The position numbers and the translations under genes were made by a program. A stretch of DNA of 45,923 nt, from NCBI GenBank assembly GCA_028286665.1, contig JAQBRD010000002.1:1-45923 (forward strand), in the 5' to 3' direction. The stretch is from Candidatus Tayloriibacteriota bacterium (lineage in GTDB: Bacteria > Patescibacteriota > Minisyncoccia > Phycocordibacterales > PALSA-1337). The stretch's first letter is position 1; the number at the start of each line of letters is the position of its first letter. Shown one piece after another: positions 1-8,654 of this stretch. The notes beneath the pieces were generated by a model that saw only the letters and a program-made list of their open reading frames with translations, did no database searches and was not told the DNA's origin.

Positions 1-5
1 TCCAC

Positions 6-704
6 ATGGCACTATCAGCAAAGAAGACCGTCTCATGCATCATTCCTGCATATAATGAAGCGAAATCCATCGAGAACACGCTCCGTGTCGTGACGAGCAT
101 TCCTGAATATATCACCGAGGTGCTCGTCGTCGACGACGGCTCATCTGACAATACGCAGAATATCGTGAAGAGCTTTCCGAACGTCCGCCTGCTCGTGAAT
201 GAAATGAATCAGGGAAAGAGCAAGACCATCGCTCGCGGCATCAGGGAATCATCCGGCGACTATTTCCTCATGCTCGATGCAGACCTCATCGGACTCGATG
301 CGCAGAACATCATCGATCTCATCAGGCCGATCGCTGACGGTTCCGCCGATGTGACCATAAGCATCAGGGCGAATACGCCGGACTGGATGAAGAAAGTCGG
401 CGTCGATTTCATGTCCGGCGAGCGGATGCTTCCTCGGCAGGTCATCATGCAATATATCGATGCGATGAGCGAGCTGCGTGGCTTCGGCCTCGAAGTGTTT
501 CTCAACAGGATACTCATCAAGCATAAGCTCCGCATCCGTTCGGTCATCATGGATAATGTCCTGAATGATATGAAATGGAAGAAGCGCGGCTTCTGGAAAG
601 GGCTGAGGGCTGAGGCATTCCTCTGGTATCAGCTTTTCAGGACAGTGTCCCCGGTCGAATTCGTCGGTCAGAATGTGCGGATGCGGAAATTACTCGTGAA
701 ATAA
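6..704 (+). CDS. Family 2 glycosyltransferase (dolichyl-phosphate-mannose synthase-like)
   Basis: SCIIPAYNEAKSIENTLRVV...VLVVDDGSSDNTQNIV...DYFLMLDADL: GT-A fold GT2 signature. Confidence 0.88.
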   Translation: MALSAKKTVSCIIPAYNEAKSIENTLRVVTSIPEYITEVLVVDDGSSDNTQNIVKSFPNVRLLVNEMNQGKSKTIARGIRESSGDYFLMLDADLIGLDAQNIIDLIRPIADGSADVTISIRANTPDWMKKVGVDFMSGERMLPRQVIMQYIDAMSELRGFGLEVFLNRILIKHKLRIRSVIMDNVLNDMKWKKRGFWKGLRAEAFLWYQLFRTVSPVEFVGQNVRMRKLLVK

Positions 705-715
705 ATACCACTCGC

Positions 716-1804
716 ATGCAGCAGAAAAAGTTCAATTCCGAATATTTCAATCTCTGGAAAGAGTTCGGCTATTTCGCGTTCCTCGGCATCCTGCCTCAGG
801 ACCGAATCCGTGAGAAATCAGGAAGAATCCTCATCGTCGCGCCATGCCTTATCGGCGAGTTCGCTGCGGCGATTCCTGCAATATTCGATTTCATTGAGCG
901 CAATAAGGACAAGAAAGTCGATCTCCTCGTCAATCCTGTGCTCAAGGATATCGCCGAGAGGATAGCCGGAGTCGGCAGCGTCTTTCTGACTTCATCTATT
1001 TATGGCCGCGAATGCGATGAGCTCCACTGCGATGACCAGCTTTCCGGATCGTATGAGCGCATCATCGTGCTTCGCATGAGCAGACAGGCGTATGAAACGG
1101 TAAAGGCTGCGGAATCCGCGTTCGTGCAGACGCCGTTCTGGCCGCTAATCGGATATACGATCCATCTGGTCTATTCGATGCTGCTGCGCCGCACGCCGAA
1201 ACGATGGCGCACGTTCAATTTCGAATTGCTGAAAGGGAACGATCGACACATTCCGTTCGAGGCGATGTTTTCCTTCAGTGAGGAGGACCGGAAGCGAGTC
1301 GCTGACCTGAAGCTGCCGAAACGCGGCGTGATCATCCATACCGGCACGAATTGGCCGATGAAGCATTGGGCGAAAGAGAAGTGGGTCGCATTGCTCAGGA
1401 AGATCCATGCCGAATTTCCAGACATCTCAGCTATCTTCATCGGCGGCAGCGAAGATGCTGAGGATTACGAGTACATTTCATCCTCGGTCGATTTCAAAGT
1501 GACCTCGCTCATACGGAAGACGAGCCTCGTCGATCTGCTGCTCATCATGCATGCCGCCGAAGTTTTCATCGGCATCGACAGCGGTCCGAGCAATCTCGCG
1601 CACCTTGCCGATCTGAGAAGCGTCACGATCTTCGGTCCAGGCCCGCATATGTATATGCCGACAGATCCGCGGGACATCGCGCTCGACAAGAGCGATGGCA
1701 GAGGAATCTCGCAGCTGTTCTTCTCAGTCGGAAAAAACAGCCTCATCGAATGCATTGCTGCTGACGAGGCATTCGAGGCCTTCAGAAAGCTGAAGATATC
1801 ATAA
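716..1804 (+). CDS. Family 9 glycosyltransferase (heptosyltransferase-like)
   Basis: GVIIHTGTNWPMKHWAKEKWVALLRKI...FIGIDSGPSNLAHLADLRSVTIFGPG: GT9 signature. Confidence 0.85.
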   Translation: MQQKKFNSEYFNLWKEFGYFAFLGILPQDRIREKSGRILIVAPCLIGEFAAAIPAIFDFIERNKDKKVDLLVNPVLKDIAERIAGVGSVFLTSSIYGRECDELHCDDQLSGSYERIIVLRMSRQAYETVKAAESAFVQTPFWPLIGYTIHLVYSMLLRRTPKRWRTFNFELLKGNDRHIPFEAMFSFSEEDRKRVADLKLPKRGVIIHTGTNWPMKHWAKEKWVALLRKIHAEFPDISAIFIGGSEDAEDYEYISSSVDFKVTSLIRKTSLVDLLLIMHAAEVFIGIDSGPSNLAHLADLRSVTIFGPGPHMYMPTDPRDIALDKSDGRGISQLFFSVGKNSLIECIAADEAFEAFRKLKIS

Positions 1805-1823
1805 CTATGCTACTATGATTCTC

Positions 1824-2465
1824 ATGAACATCATCGTCGAACGATACCGGCCATATGTGCGGCACAGGGAATTCTGGTTCTCGCTAGTCCTTTCGACTCT
1901 CCTGCTTATCGGCAGTCTTTTTGTGAACTATTTCGCCGGAACATACGCGACGCTGCATGAGAGCAATTCGGTGACCGATCTCATCCTGAGCAATATCCGC
2001 GTGTATGACGTCGATTTCGTCTTCGTCTGGGGTGCGATCGCTTTCTGGGTGCTTCTCATCTCCCTTTTCCTGTTCGAGCCGAAGAAGATCCCGTTCACGC
2101 TGAAAAGCGTGGCGCTCTTCGTCCTCATCCGCGCGCTCTTCGTGAGCCTGACGCATATCGCCTCATTTCCGACGCAGGTGCATATCGATCTTACCGGCAT
2201 CATCAGCTACTTCACTTTCGGCGGAGATCTTTTCTTTTCGGGCCATACCGGACTGCCGTTCCTTGCCGCGCTCGTCTTCTGGAAGAACCTCCGGCTCCGC
2301 ATCATCTTCCTCGCGCTGTCGGTCCTCTTCGCATTCGTCGTGCTCATGGGGCATCTGCATTATTCGATCGACGTCCTGTCTGCATATTTCATCACATACG
2401 GCATCTGGGTGCTTGCCGAGAAATTCTTCAAGAAGGATCTGCTGCTGTTCAATAGGGAGATGTAA
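1824..2465 (+). CDS. PAP2/sphingomyelin-synthase-like membrane protein
   Basis: Multiple TM segments; FFSGHTGLPFLAALVFW...GHLHYSIDVLSAYFITYG resembles the PAP2 C-terminal His motifs. Start placed at the second Met (1824), just after the -10 TGCTACTAT. Confidence 0.65.
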   Translation: MNIIVERYRPYVRHREFWFSLVLSTLLLIGSLFVNYFAGTYATLHESNSVTDLILSNIRVYDVDFVFVWGAIAFWVLLISLFLFEPKKIPFTLKSVALFVLIRALFVSLTHIASFPTQVHIDLTGIISYFTFGGDLFFSGHTGLPFLAALVFWKNLRLRIIFLALSVLFAFVVLMGHLHYSIDVLSAYFITYGIWVLAEKFFKKDLLLFNREM

Positions 2466-2472
2466 AAATCAA

Positions 2473-2507
2473 AGCCTCGCACATCATTCTTTCAAATGTG
2501 CGAGGCT
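2473..2507. terminator. Bidirectional intrinsic terminator between convergent genes
   Basis: 12-bp perfect stem AGCCTCGCACAT/ATGTGCGAGGCT, 11-nt loop, flanked by A-rich sequence on the left. Confidence 0.75.
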
Positions 2508-2532
2508 GTAGATCGTTTCGGGAATATCTTGC

Positions 2533-3783
2533 TTATTTTTCGAGCCGCTTCATGTATCTCGGCAATTCCTCGATGGAGATGGTTTCCTGCCTATGCGTCT
2601 CGGTATCGCGGACGATGACGCTCTTTTCCATCGCTTCTTTCTTTCCCATGATGATGGTGTAGGGGATGCGGTTCTTCTCGATGAGGGAGACCTGAGCTCC
2701 GAGGCGGTCCTTGGCAAGCGAAAGGTAGAGCGGGATCTTCACTTGGCGGAGGGATTCGATGATGCTGAGCGACATGAGCTTCGATTCGAAGCCGAGCTGC
2801 ACATATGACGCGAACGGCTTCTTCGTCTTCTTCAATTCCTTGCGGAGATCGACATGGTTGCCTTTGACGAGGATGGAGAGTCCGACGCCTTGGACCTCTC
2901 GCTTGAGGCCGATCTTCTTCGCGAGGCCGTCGTAGCGGACGCCGATAGCGAGGATCTTGTGCTCGCCCTTCTTTTTTTCATCGTAGTCGGCGTTGACGAT
3001 GGAGAATATCGTTTCGGCGCAGTACTTTCGATTGCCGACGAGGTGATCGTTGATGCGATACGGGATGCCGAGCTTCTCGAGATATTCGAGCACTTCTTGG
3101 AAATGCATCCGGCTCGCTTCGGTGAGATAGTTCATCGACTTCGGCGCGTTCTGATTCACCTCGACGCACTTCTCATTCTGGCACATGAGCAATTCGAAAG
3201 GATCCCGTTTCAGGGCCTGGCGGCATTCCGCGTGCATGTCGTTCACGTGCTTGCGATAATAATTGGTGAGCTCCCGATTGAAGCGGGCGATCGAGTCCTT
3301 GTCTCCGATGCTGTTGATCTCGACGGCGATGTTCTCGTAGCCCTCTTCCTTGAGCATGGTGCGGGCAGTCTGGATGAGCGTCGCTTCAGCGATGCTTCGG
3401 GAATTGCCGATGATCTCGAGGTCTGCATAGCGGGTATATGCGCCCGGCTTCCTGATCGAACCCTTGAAGGGTTCCTTGAAATAGAACATGACCGGCTGCG
3501 GGAGCTCATTCATCGATTCATCCTGGTACATGCGGAGGAGCGCGGTCTTTTCTTCGACATGGAGCGGAAGCTGATCATGTCCTTCTTCGTCATCGATGAA
3601 ATCGCCTTCCATGAGCGACTTCGCATGGTCGAGATCGATCTTCTTTATTTCAGGGCTTTTCTTCGGCTCGAAGCCGTAGTAGACGGGAATCTCGCCGATC
3701 TTGTCGAGATGACTATGCTGGAGGAATTTCGCATCGCTGCTGCCCATTTTCGAACCTGCATTTTTCATCTGTGATTTTGACAT
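2533..3783 (-). CDS. Histidyl-tRNA synthetase-like protein (divergent class II core plus anticodon-binding-like C-terminus)
   Basis: NSIGDKDSIARFNRELTNYYRKHVNDMHAECRQALKRDPFELLMC matches the HisRS insertion region; GVRYDGLAKKIG; C-terminal LAKDRLGAQVSLIEKNRIPYTIIMGKKEAMEKSVIVRDTETHRQETI is anticodon-binding-domain-like. Confidence 0.7.
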   Translation of the reverse strand: MSKSQMKNAGSKMGSSDAKFLQHSHLDKIGEIPVYYGFEPKKSPEIKKIDLDHAKSLMEGDFIDDEEGHDQLPLHVEEKTALLRMYQDESMNELPQPVMFYFKEPFKGSIRKPGAYTRYADLEIIGNSRSIAEATLIQTARTMLKEEGYENIAVEINSIGDKDSIARFNRELTNYYRKHVNDMHAECRQALKRDPFELLMCQNEKCVEVNQNAPKSMNYLTEASRMHFQEVLEYLEKLGIPYRINDHLVGNRKYCAETIFSIVNADYDEKKKGEHKILAIGVRYDGLAKKIGLKREVQGVGLSILVKGNHVDLRKELKKTKKPFASYVQLGFESKLMSLSIIESLRQVKIPLYLSLAKDRLGAQVSLIEKNRIPYTIIMGKKEAMEKSVIVRDTETHRQETISIEELPRYMKRLEK

Positions 3784-3787
3784 AAAA

Positions 3788-4357
3788 TTATTTTGGCTCT
3801 ACTTGCTTACCCGGGAAGACCGAGATCTTGCTGAGCGGCAGAAGGCGGAAGATCGGCCTTCCGGTGATGAACTTGGTATCGAGCGGTCCCCAGACATGAG
3901 AATCAGAGCTGTGGGAACGGTTGTCTCCCATCACGTAGTATTCGGTCGGGCCGAGCGTCGTGCGGAAATTATCATGAGCCCAATTCTCCTTGCTGACATA
4001 CGGCTCGTCGAGCTTGAACCCGTCAGGGTATTCCTTGGTGATGATGGTGATGATGCCGTCATTCGATACGACTGTTTCGCCAGGAAGGCCGATGATGCGC
4101 TTGATGAAATATGTCTTCGGATCGCGAGGGTATTTGAAGATGATGACTTCGCCGCGGGCAGGCTTCTCGAAATGATAGCTGATCTGGTCGACGATGAGGT
4201 ATTGATTGTCAGCGAAGGTGTTGTCCATCGATTCGCCCTTCACGATGAACGGCTGCGCGATATAGAGGCGGATAGGGATGACGATGGCAAGGGCAATGAC
4301 AGTGAATTTGACGATCTCTTTGATGAAACTTTCTTTTTTTTGAGGAATAGGTTCCAT
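3788..4357 (-). CDS. lepB: Signal peptidase I
   Basis: IVKGESMDNTF...YFIKRIIGLPGETV...YYVMGDNRSHSSDSHVWGPL, S26 motifs. The ORF track start is 4399; MEPIPQKK at 4357 is a plausible start. Confidence 0.92.
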   Translation of the reverse strand: MEPIPQKKESFIKEIVKFTVIALAIVIPIRLYIAQPFIVKGESMDNTFADNQYLIVDQISYHFEKPARGEVIIFKYPRDPKTYFIKRIIGLPGETVVSNDGIITIITKEYPDGFKLDEPYVSKENWAHDNFRTTLGPTEYYVMGDNRSHSSDSHVWGPLDTKFITGRPIFRLLPLSKISVFPGKQVEPK

Positions 4358-4465
4358 GTTGTCAGTGCGATCTTGCGAAATCTCCGAACATGAAGACATT
4401 GTATCTCATTTCGATCGTTTGACACAAGATTTGCAAGCGTGTCGCAACGCTATTATACTATCCGC

Positions 4466-5110
4466 ATGACATACATCATCGCAGGACTCGGAAATCCCGG
4501 AGAAGAATACAAGGACACGCGGCACAACACCGGCCGAATGATGCTCTATGCTGTCGCGAAAGCGTGCGGTGTCGCCGAGGATGATTTCAAGCTCGATGGG
4601 AAGCTGAAGGCGCTCGTCGCGACTGGCGAAATCGGTGCCGGCAAGAAAAAGGAGAAGGTGAAATTCATCGCTCCGGATAATTTCATGAATAATTCCGGCA
4701 AATCGATCGGACCGCTCGTCACGTCGCCGAGCCTCGGCGGCGGCACGAAGGGGAGCCCGAAGAAAGCAGAGCAGCTCATCGTCATCTATGATGATTTCAG
4801 CCTGCCGATCGGCCGCATCAGGATCTCATTCAATCGCAGTTCAGGAGGGCATAACGGCCTCGAGTCGGTCATCAAAGCTGCGAAGACCGAAGCGTTCATC
4901 CGCATCCGCATCGGCGTCGCTCCGGAGAAGGCGAATGGCACCGCAAAGGTCCCGTCAGGAGACGCTGTCATCGAAAAATTCATCCTCACTCCGTTCAAGC
5001 CTGCAGAAGTCGCCGAGCTCAAGAAGATCGCCAAGCAAGTCGTCGAAGCCGTCGAGATGCTCGTGACCGAAGACCGCCAGAAGGCGATGAGCGTATTCAA
5101 TGCGAACTAA
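4466..5110 (+). CDS. pth: Peptidyl-tRNA hydrolase
   Basis: MTYIIAGLGNPGEEYKDTRHNTGRMML...LIVIYDDFSLPIGRIRI...SSGGHNGLESV. The start at 4466 lies 6 nt after a TATACT box. Confidence 0.94.
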   Translation: MTYIIAGLGNPGEEYKDTRHNTGRMMLYAVAKACGVAEDDFKLDGKLKALVATGEIGAGKKKEKVKFIAPDNFMNNSGKSIGPLVTSPSLGGGTKGSPKKAEQLIVIYDDFSLPIGRIRISFNRSSGGHNGLESVIKAAKTEAFIRIRIGVAPEKANGTAKVPSGDAVIEKFILTPFKPAEVAELKKIAKQVVEAVEMLVTEDRQKAMSVFNAN

Positions 5111-5137
5111 TTTCGGAGGCTGTGCTACTATATTCGC

Positions 5138-5437
5138 ATGAAACCTTATTTCATTGACTCATTTTTTAAAGGCGTGCTTTGGAGCATCGTCCTCTTGTAT
5201 TTCTTTGCGCTCGGTGCTTTTGTTGTGGATCAGATTCACTTAAATCGCCCGATACTATCCTGCCCGCACTATGATGCTGCAACCAAACCCTGCTCATTCG
5301 CATCCTTCATTTCCAGCCCGCTTGAGAATATGTTCATCTTCACCGTATTTACTGCAGGTATGGACCTTATTATCCCGGCTCTCATAATCGCGAGCGTACT
5401 GCACTCCACTAAGATGCGTAAGTACAGACCTAATTGA
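5138..5437 (+). CDS. Small multi-pass membrane protein, unknown
   Basis: 99-aa ORF with two to three hydrophobic segments; extended -10 TGCTACTAT ends 6 nt before ATG. Confidence 0.6.
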   Translation: MKPYFIDSFFKGVLWSIVLLYFFALGAFVVDQIHLNRPILSCPHYDAATKPCSFASFISSPLENMFIFTVFTAGMDLIIPALIIASVLHSTKMRKYRPN

Positions 5438-5768
5438 CCGGTTCTTTTCTGTCTGCGTTCTCCGATTTCTTCTTGAGGAATATCTTCGCGAGCACTATCG
5501 AGCCGACAGTAGCAATGACAGTAATCATGACTGCGTAGAGAAGCTTCGCCTCGATGGAAGAAAGGCTTTCGAATAATTCGACGAAGATGAGCTTGAGCAC
5601 CTGATCCCAGGCGATCGCCGTGATGAAGCCGAGCGACGCGATGACGAGCAGCGTCATCTTCTGGAAGAAGTCGCTGCGGATCTGCCGGACCTCGTATTTC
5701 TCGAGGAATTTTTCCATATCCTTGAAGCCGATCTCGAAAGCCTCTTTGCCTTGTTCGTTTTCATTCAT
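5430..5768 (-). CDS. Small membrane protein, DUF5654-like
   Basis: LVIASLGFITAIAWDQVLKLIF...LLYAVMITVIATVGSIVLAKIFLKKK; start trimmed to MNENEQ; TGTTATACT 8 nt upstream. Confidence 0.6.
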   Translation of the reverse strand: MNENEQGKEAFEIGFKDMEKFLEKYEVRQIRSDFFQKMTLLVIASLGFITAIAWDQVLKLIFVELFESLSSIEAKLLYAVMITVIATVGSIVLAKIFLKKKSENADRKEPVN

Positions 5769-5789
5769 AGGGAATAAGTATAACAGAAA

Positions 5790-5818
5790 ATTCCCCCGCC
5801 ATGTCGTGACGGGGGAAT
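5790..5818 (-). terminator. Intrinsic terminator for the 5837-6469 gene
   Basis: ATTCCCCCG/CGGGGGAAT stem (9 bp), followed on the minus strand by TTTTCTGTT. Confidence 0.7.
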
Positions 5819-5836
5819 CTGGGGTAAGGCAGCTGA

Positions 5837-6469
5837 TCATTCTGCTTTGGATAGCATGCCGAGCATCGGCGGGATGTATTTTCCCGCGTCATCTTTCTGC
5901 ATCCTGAAGTATTTATCGGGCGATTTTTCATGCCCGAGGATGACATTCTGGCCGATCTCTGGAATTTCTCCACACCATTGGCCTTTCGAGATGATCTTGT
6001 CGGTCTTGTCTCCGGATCTGCGGAGAATTATTCCGAAGAAGGATTTTTCCGGATCAGGATCCGCTATTTTCCGATATCCGGCTACTGTGTACGGCATGGA
6101 TTCCACCGTAGTGCCTTCGGACATGTTTTCGAAGCGGATCTGAAGTTTTTGTCCGAATAATTTCCAATCTTTTTCATGCTCAAGTGCCGGTTCGTTCGCG
6201 CCAGGAGGCCAGGATGCGTCGAAACCTTTGTGATGGAACACTCCGTGCACATGGGCGAGTACTCCGTTATCGTCATACTGCATGGACATCTTGCCTTGGT
6301 CGAAGTCGAGGACGATGCCTGTTACGACATGTTCCTTAAGTTCCTTGCTGACGCTTGCGACGGATGCGGTATATGACCCTGGGACTTCCTGAGCTTGTGC
6401 GGTACCGATGAGTTCTGTCGTAGCGAGGAGTAGGGTGATCGCAAAGGCGATCGATGGTATGCTTTTCAT
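5837..6469 (-). CDS. Secreted protein of unknown function
   Basis: N-terminal signal peptide MKSIPSIAFAITLLLATTELIGTAQAQ; 210 aa; TTGACA at 6572-6577 on the minus strand upstream. Confidence 0.6.
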   Translation of the reverse strand: MKSIPSIAFAITLLLATTELIGTAQAQEVPGSYTASVASVSKELKEHVVTGIVLDFDQGKMSMQYDDNGVLAHVHGVFHHKGFDASWPPGANEPALEHEKDWKLFGQKLQIRFENMSEGTTVESMPYTVAGYRKIADPDPEKSFFGIILRRSGDKTDKIISKGQWCGEIPEIGQNVILGHEKSPDKYFRMQKDDAGKYIPPMLGMLSKAE

Positions 6470-6583
6470 TTGATTTGAAGAACTGAAACGGGCGATTTTC
6501 CTGAATAGGCGCCGTGCTCAGAGAGCATCGGCTGATAACCCAATTTAGTATATTACAATTTTTATTGTATATGTCAACTAACA

Positions 6584-6615
6584 GAAACGTCCCGACCTGA
6601 TGGCCGGGACGTTTC
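6584..6615 (-). terminator. Intrinsic terminator downstream of the S1-domain gene
   Basis: GAAACGTCCCG/CGGGACGTTTC, 11-bp stem. Confidence 0.75.
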
Positions 6616-6640
6616 TTAAAAACTTTTACTTCATCCGAAA

Positions 6641-7909
6641 CTATGCCTTCTTCTCCTTGTCTACGAACGAGAGAGCCATCTTCTGCTCCTTCGCATCGAA
6701 GAGAGTTATCTTGAAGCCGTATGACTTGCCGAGTTCGAGCGACTTTCGGAGCTTTTCCTCAGATCCGAATTCGCTGACATGGACGAGTCCTGCGATGCCT
6801 TCTTCGATAGAAGCAAGCGCACCGTGCTTGTTGAACTTGATGATGACGCCTTCGACGAGCTTGTCCTTCTTGTATTTCTTCGAAGCTTCGGTCCAAGGAT
6901 TTTCCTTGAGAGCCTTGATAGAAAGAGATACCTTTCCGTCCTTGATGTCGATGACCTTCACCTTCACCTTCTGTCCGACCTTGAACATGGTTCGAGGGTC
7001 TTCCACGAGCGACCAGTCGATCTCAGAGATGTGGACGAGTCCTTCGAGTCCTTCTTCGATTTTCACGAATACGCCGAAGTCGACGATGCCGGTGACTACG
7101 CCGTCGAAGATGTCTCCGACCTTGTACTTGCCGATGATCTCCTTCTTGTCCTTCGTTTCAGGATTCTTCTCAGAGAAGATGAGCTTGCCTTCCTTCGGAA
7201 TTGCAGAAATGATAGAAACTGAAATCTTCTTTCCGACGAGCTTTCGGAGCTCTTCGAGGATCTTGTCCTTGTCTCCGTCAGCTACGCGAGGGTAATGCTC
7301 AGGCTTGAGCTGCGACGCAGGGAGGAAGCCTGAAATGCCTTGCCACTGGATGATGAGACCTCCTTTGTTCGCTTCGAGAACTGGGAGTTCGAGGATGAGC
7401 TTCTTGCTGATCGCTTCTTCTGCTTCGCTCCAGATGAGCGCCTGTCGAGCTTCCTTGAGGGAAAGTTCGATATAGCCGTCCTTGTTCTCAGTATCGACTA
7501 CCTTCGCTGCGATGACATCGCCGATGTTGATCTTCTTGATGATGTCTCGGGCTGTGAGGAATTCGCGGCCGTAGATGATACCGGTACCCATCGGCGCGAG
7601 GTCGATGTATACGGCTGATTTCTCGATATTGATGACTGGGCCTTCGACGATATCGCCGACTGCGGCAGGATTGGTCGTCGCGTCGAGAAGCTTGCCCATC
7701 GGGCTGTTCTTCTTCGCTTCGATCGCTGCGGTTATTTCAGCTGAAACTGCCTTCGCAGGTCGCTTCGCCTTCTTTTCTGTCTTCATGCCACCTGACTTCG
7801 CCTCAGATTCTGCTTTTGAAGCTGCTTTCGCATCCGATGTAGCCTTGATATCTGCTGCGTCGGTAGCCGCTTTCTTCGAAAGGAGCTTTTCCTTGAGTTC
7901 TTTTAACAT
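6641..7909 (-). CDS. rpsA: S1-domain RNA-binding protein (30S ribosomal protein S1-like, several S1 repeats)
   Basis: Repeated S1 signatures: VGDIFDGVVTGIVDFGVFVKIEEGLEGLVHISEIDW; KLVEGVIIKFNKHGALASIEEGIAGLVHVSEFG; Lys/Ala-rich N-terminus. Confidence 0.88.
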   Translation of the reverse strand: MLKELKEKLLSKKAATDAADIKATSDAKAASKAESEAKSGGMKTEKKAKRPAKAVSAEITAAIEAKKNSPMGKLLDATTNPAAVGDIVEGPVINIEKSAVYIDLAPMGTGIIYGREFLTARDIIKKINIGDVIAAKVVDTENKDGYIELSLKEARQALIWSEAEEAISKKLILELPVLEANKGGLIIQWQGISGFLPASQLKPEHYPRVADGDKDKILEELRKLVGKKISVSIISAIPKEGKLIFSEKNPETKDKKEIIGKYKVGDIFDGVVTGIVDFGVFVKIEEGLEGLVHISEIDWSLVEDPRTMFKVGQKVKVKVIDIKDGKVSLSIKALKENPWTEASKKYKKDKLVEGVIIKFNKHGALASIEEGIAGLVHVSEFGSEEKLRKSLELGKSYGFKITLFDAKEQKMALSFVDKEKKA

Positions 7910-8044
7910 TATGAATTAGTGCACAATCCGCTTTTTAGCTAATAAAATAAAAGGTGCGGGGTTATGTGCGTCCGGCAAATATACTCGAAAACGGGGGATT
8001 TGTCCAGGATTTCCTTATATATTCATATCATATGACCAGATCCA

Positions 8045-8360
8045 AACAAAAAGGCCCGCCGCCTTCATGTTTCCACTTGTAAATGTGGTAGTAATGAGGG
8101 AGGCAGGGGCCGGGGTTGCTTCATCGACCTTGGGGGAAGTGAAGCGGGGGACGTGGGTGTCCTCTGTTAGTCCGATAGTATTGGACTAAGGTGTCGGAGG
8201 CGATTCAGGATGTGTTCGAGTTACCATCATCAATCAACCAACTTTGTTACTCTTCCCGAAACGGCTTATGCAGCACGAAACGAGGTTCGAGAAAGATAAT
8301 AGTACAGGGGCGTATTTTATGCAAGCCCTCTTGTGCACACCCCTGATCTCTGGCTGAAAG
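8045..8360. ncRNA. Candidate structured RNA, strand uncertain
   Basis: No convincing ORF; nested stems (TTAGTCC 8167-8173/GGACTAA 8183-8189; GCTTCA 8118-8123/TGAAGC 8140-8145; CAGGGG 8305-8310/CCCCTG 8340-8345). AAGGC/GCCTT with a T-run on the minus strand at 8051-8065. Confidence 0.35.
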
Positions 8361-8436
8361 TCTGAAAATTTTGCAAAAATTTTTCAGTAGTGTAAAATTA
8401 CGCCGTTTTGCGTTACAAATTGATCAAAGCAACCCC

Positions 8437-8613
8437 ATGCGAAATTTCCTCACCAAAGAAAAATATAATTTCTGCCACGTGCTCCTCGCGATCGCATTGA
8501 CGGTCATCGCATGCCTCATCGTGCGTTTGCCGATGAATTATCTCGCACTCTGGGTCATCACCGTATGCGCAGCAGTCGGCCTCACGATCTACGGCTTGCT
8601 TCATATGCCATAA
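8437..8613 (+). CDS. Small membrane protein
   Basis: MRNFLTKEKYNFCHVLLAIALTVIACLIVRLPMNYLALWVITVCAAVGLTIYGLLHMP, two TM segments. Confidence 0.5.
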   Translation: MRNFLTKEKYNFCHVLLAIALTVIACLIVRLPMNYLALWVITVCAAVGLTIYGLLHMP

Positions 8614-8642
8614 AAAATCGCAGCCGCGACGACTGCGATTTT
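8614..8642. terminator. Bidirectional terminator
   Basis: AAAATCGCAG/CTGCGATTTT 10-bp stem between convergent genes. Confidence 0.75.
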
Positions 8643-8654
8643 CTTATTTATTTT

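Noticed and set aside
2854-3774. 306-aa plus-strand ORF opposite the HisRS-like gene
   Set aside because: Antisense shadow ORF of a well-supported gene; Asp/Glu/Leu-rich translation with no domain, caused by codon bias.
8045-8360. tmRNA or RNase P RNA assignment for the structured region
   Set aside because: A TTCGAG stretch and a CCA at 8214-8240 hinted at tmRNA, but the acceptor pairing, length and conserved cores could not be matched by eye on either strand.
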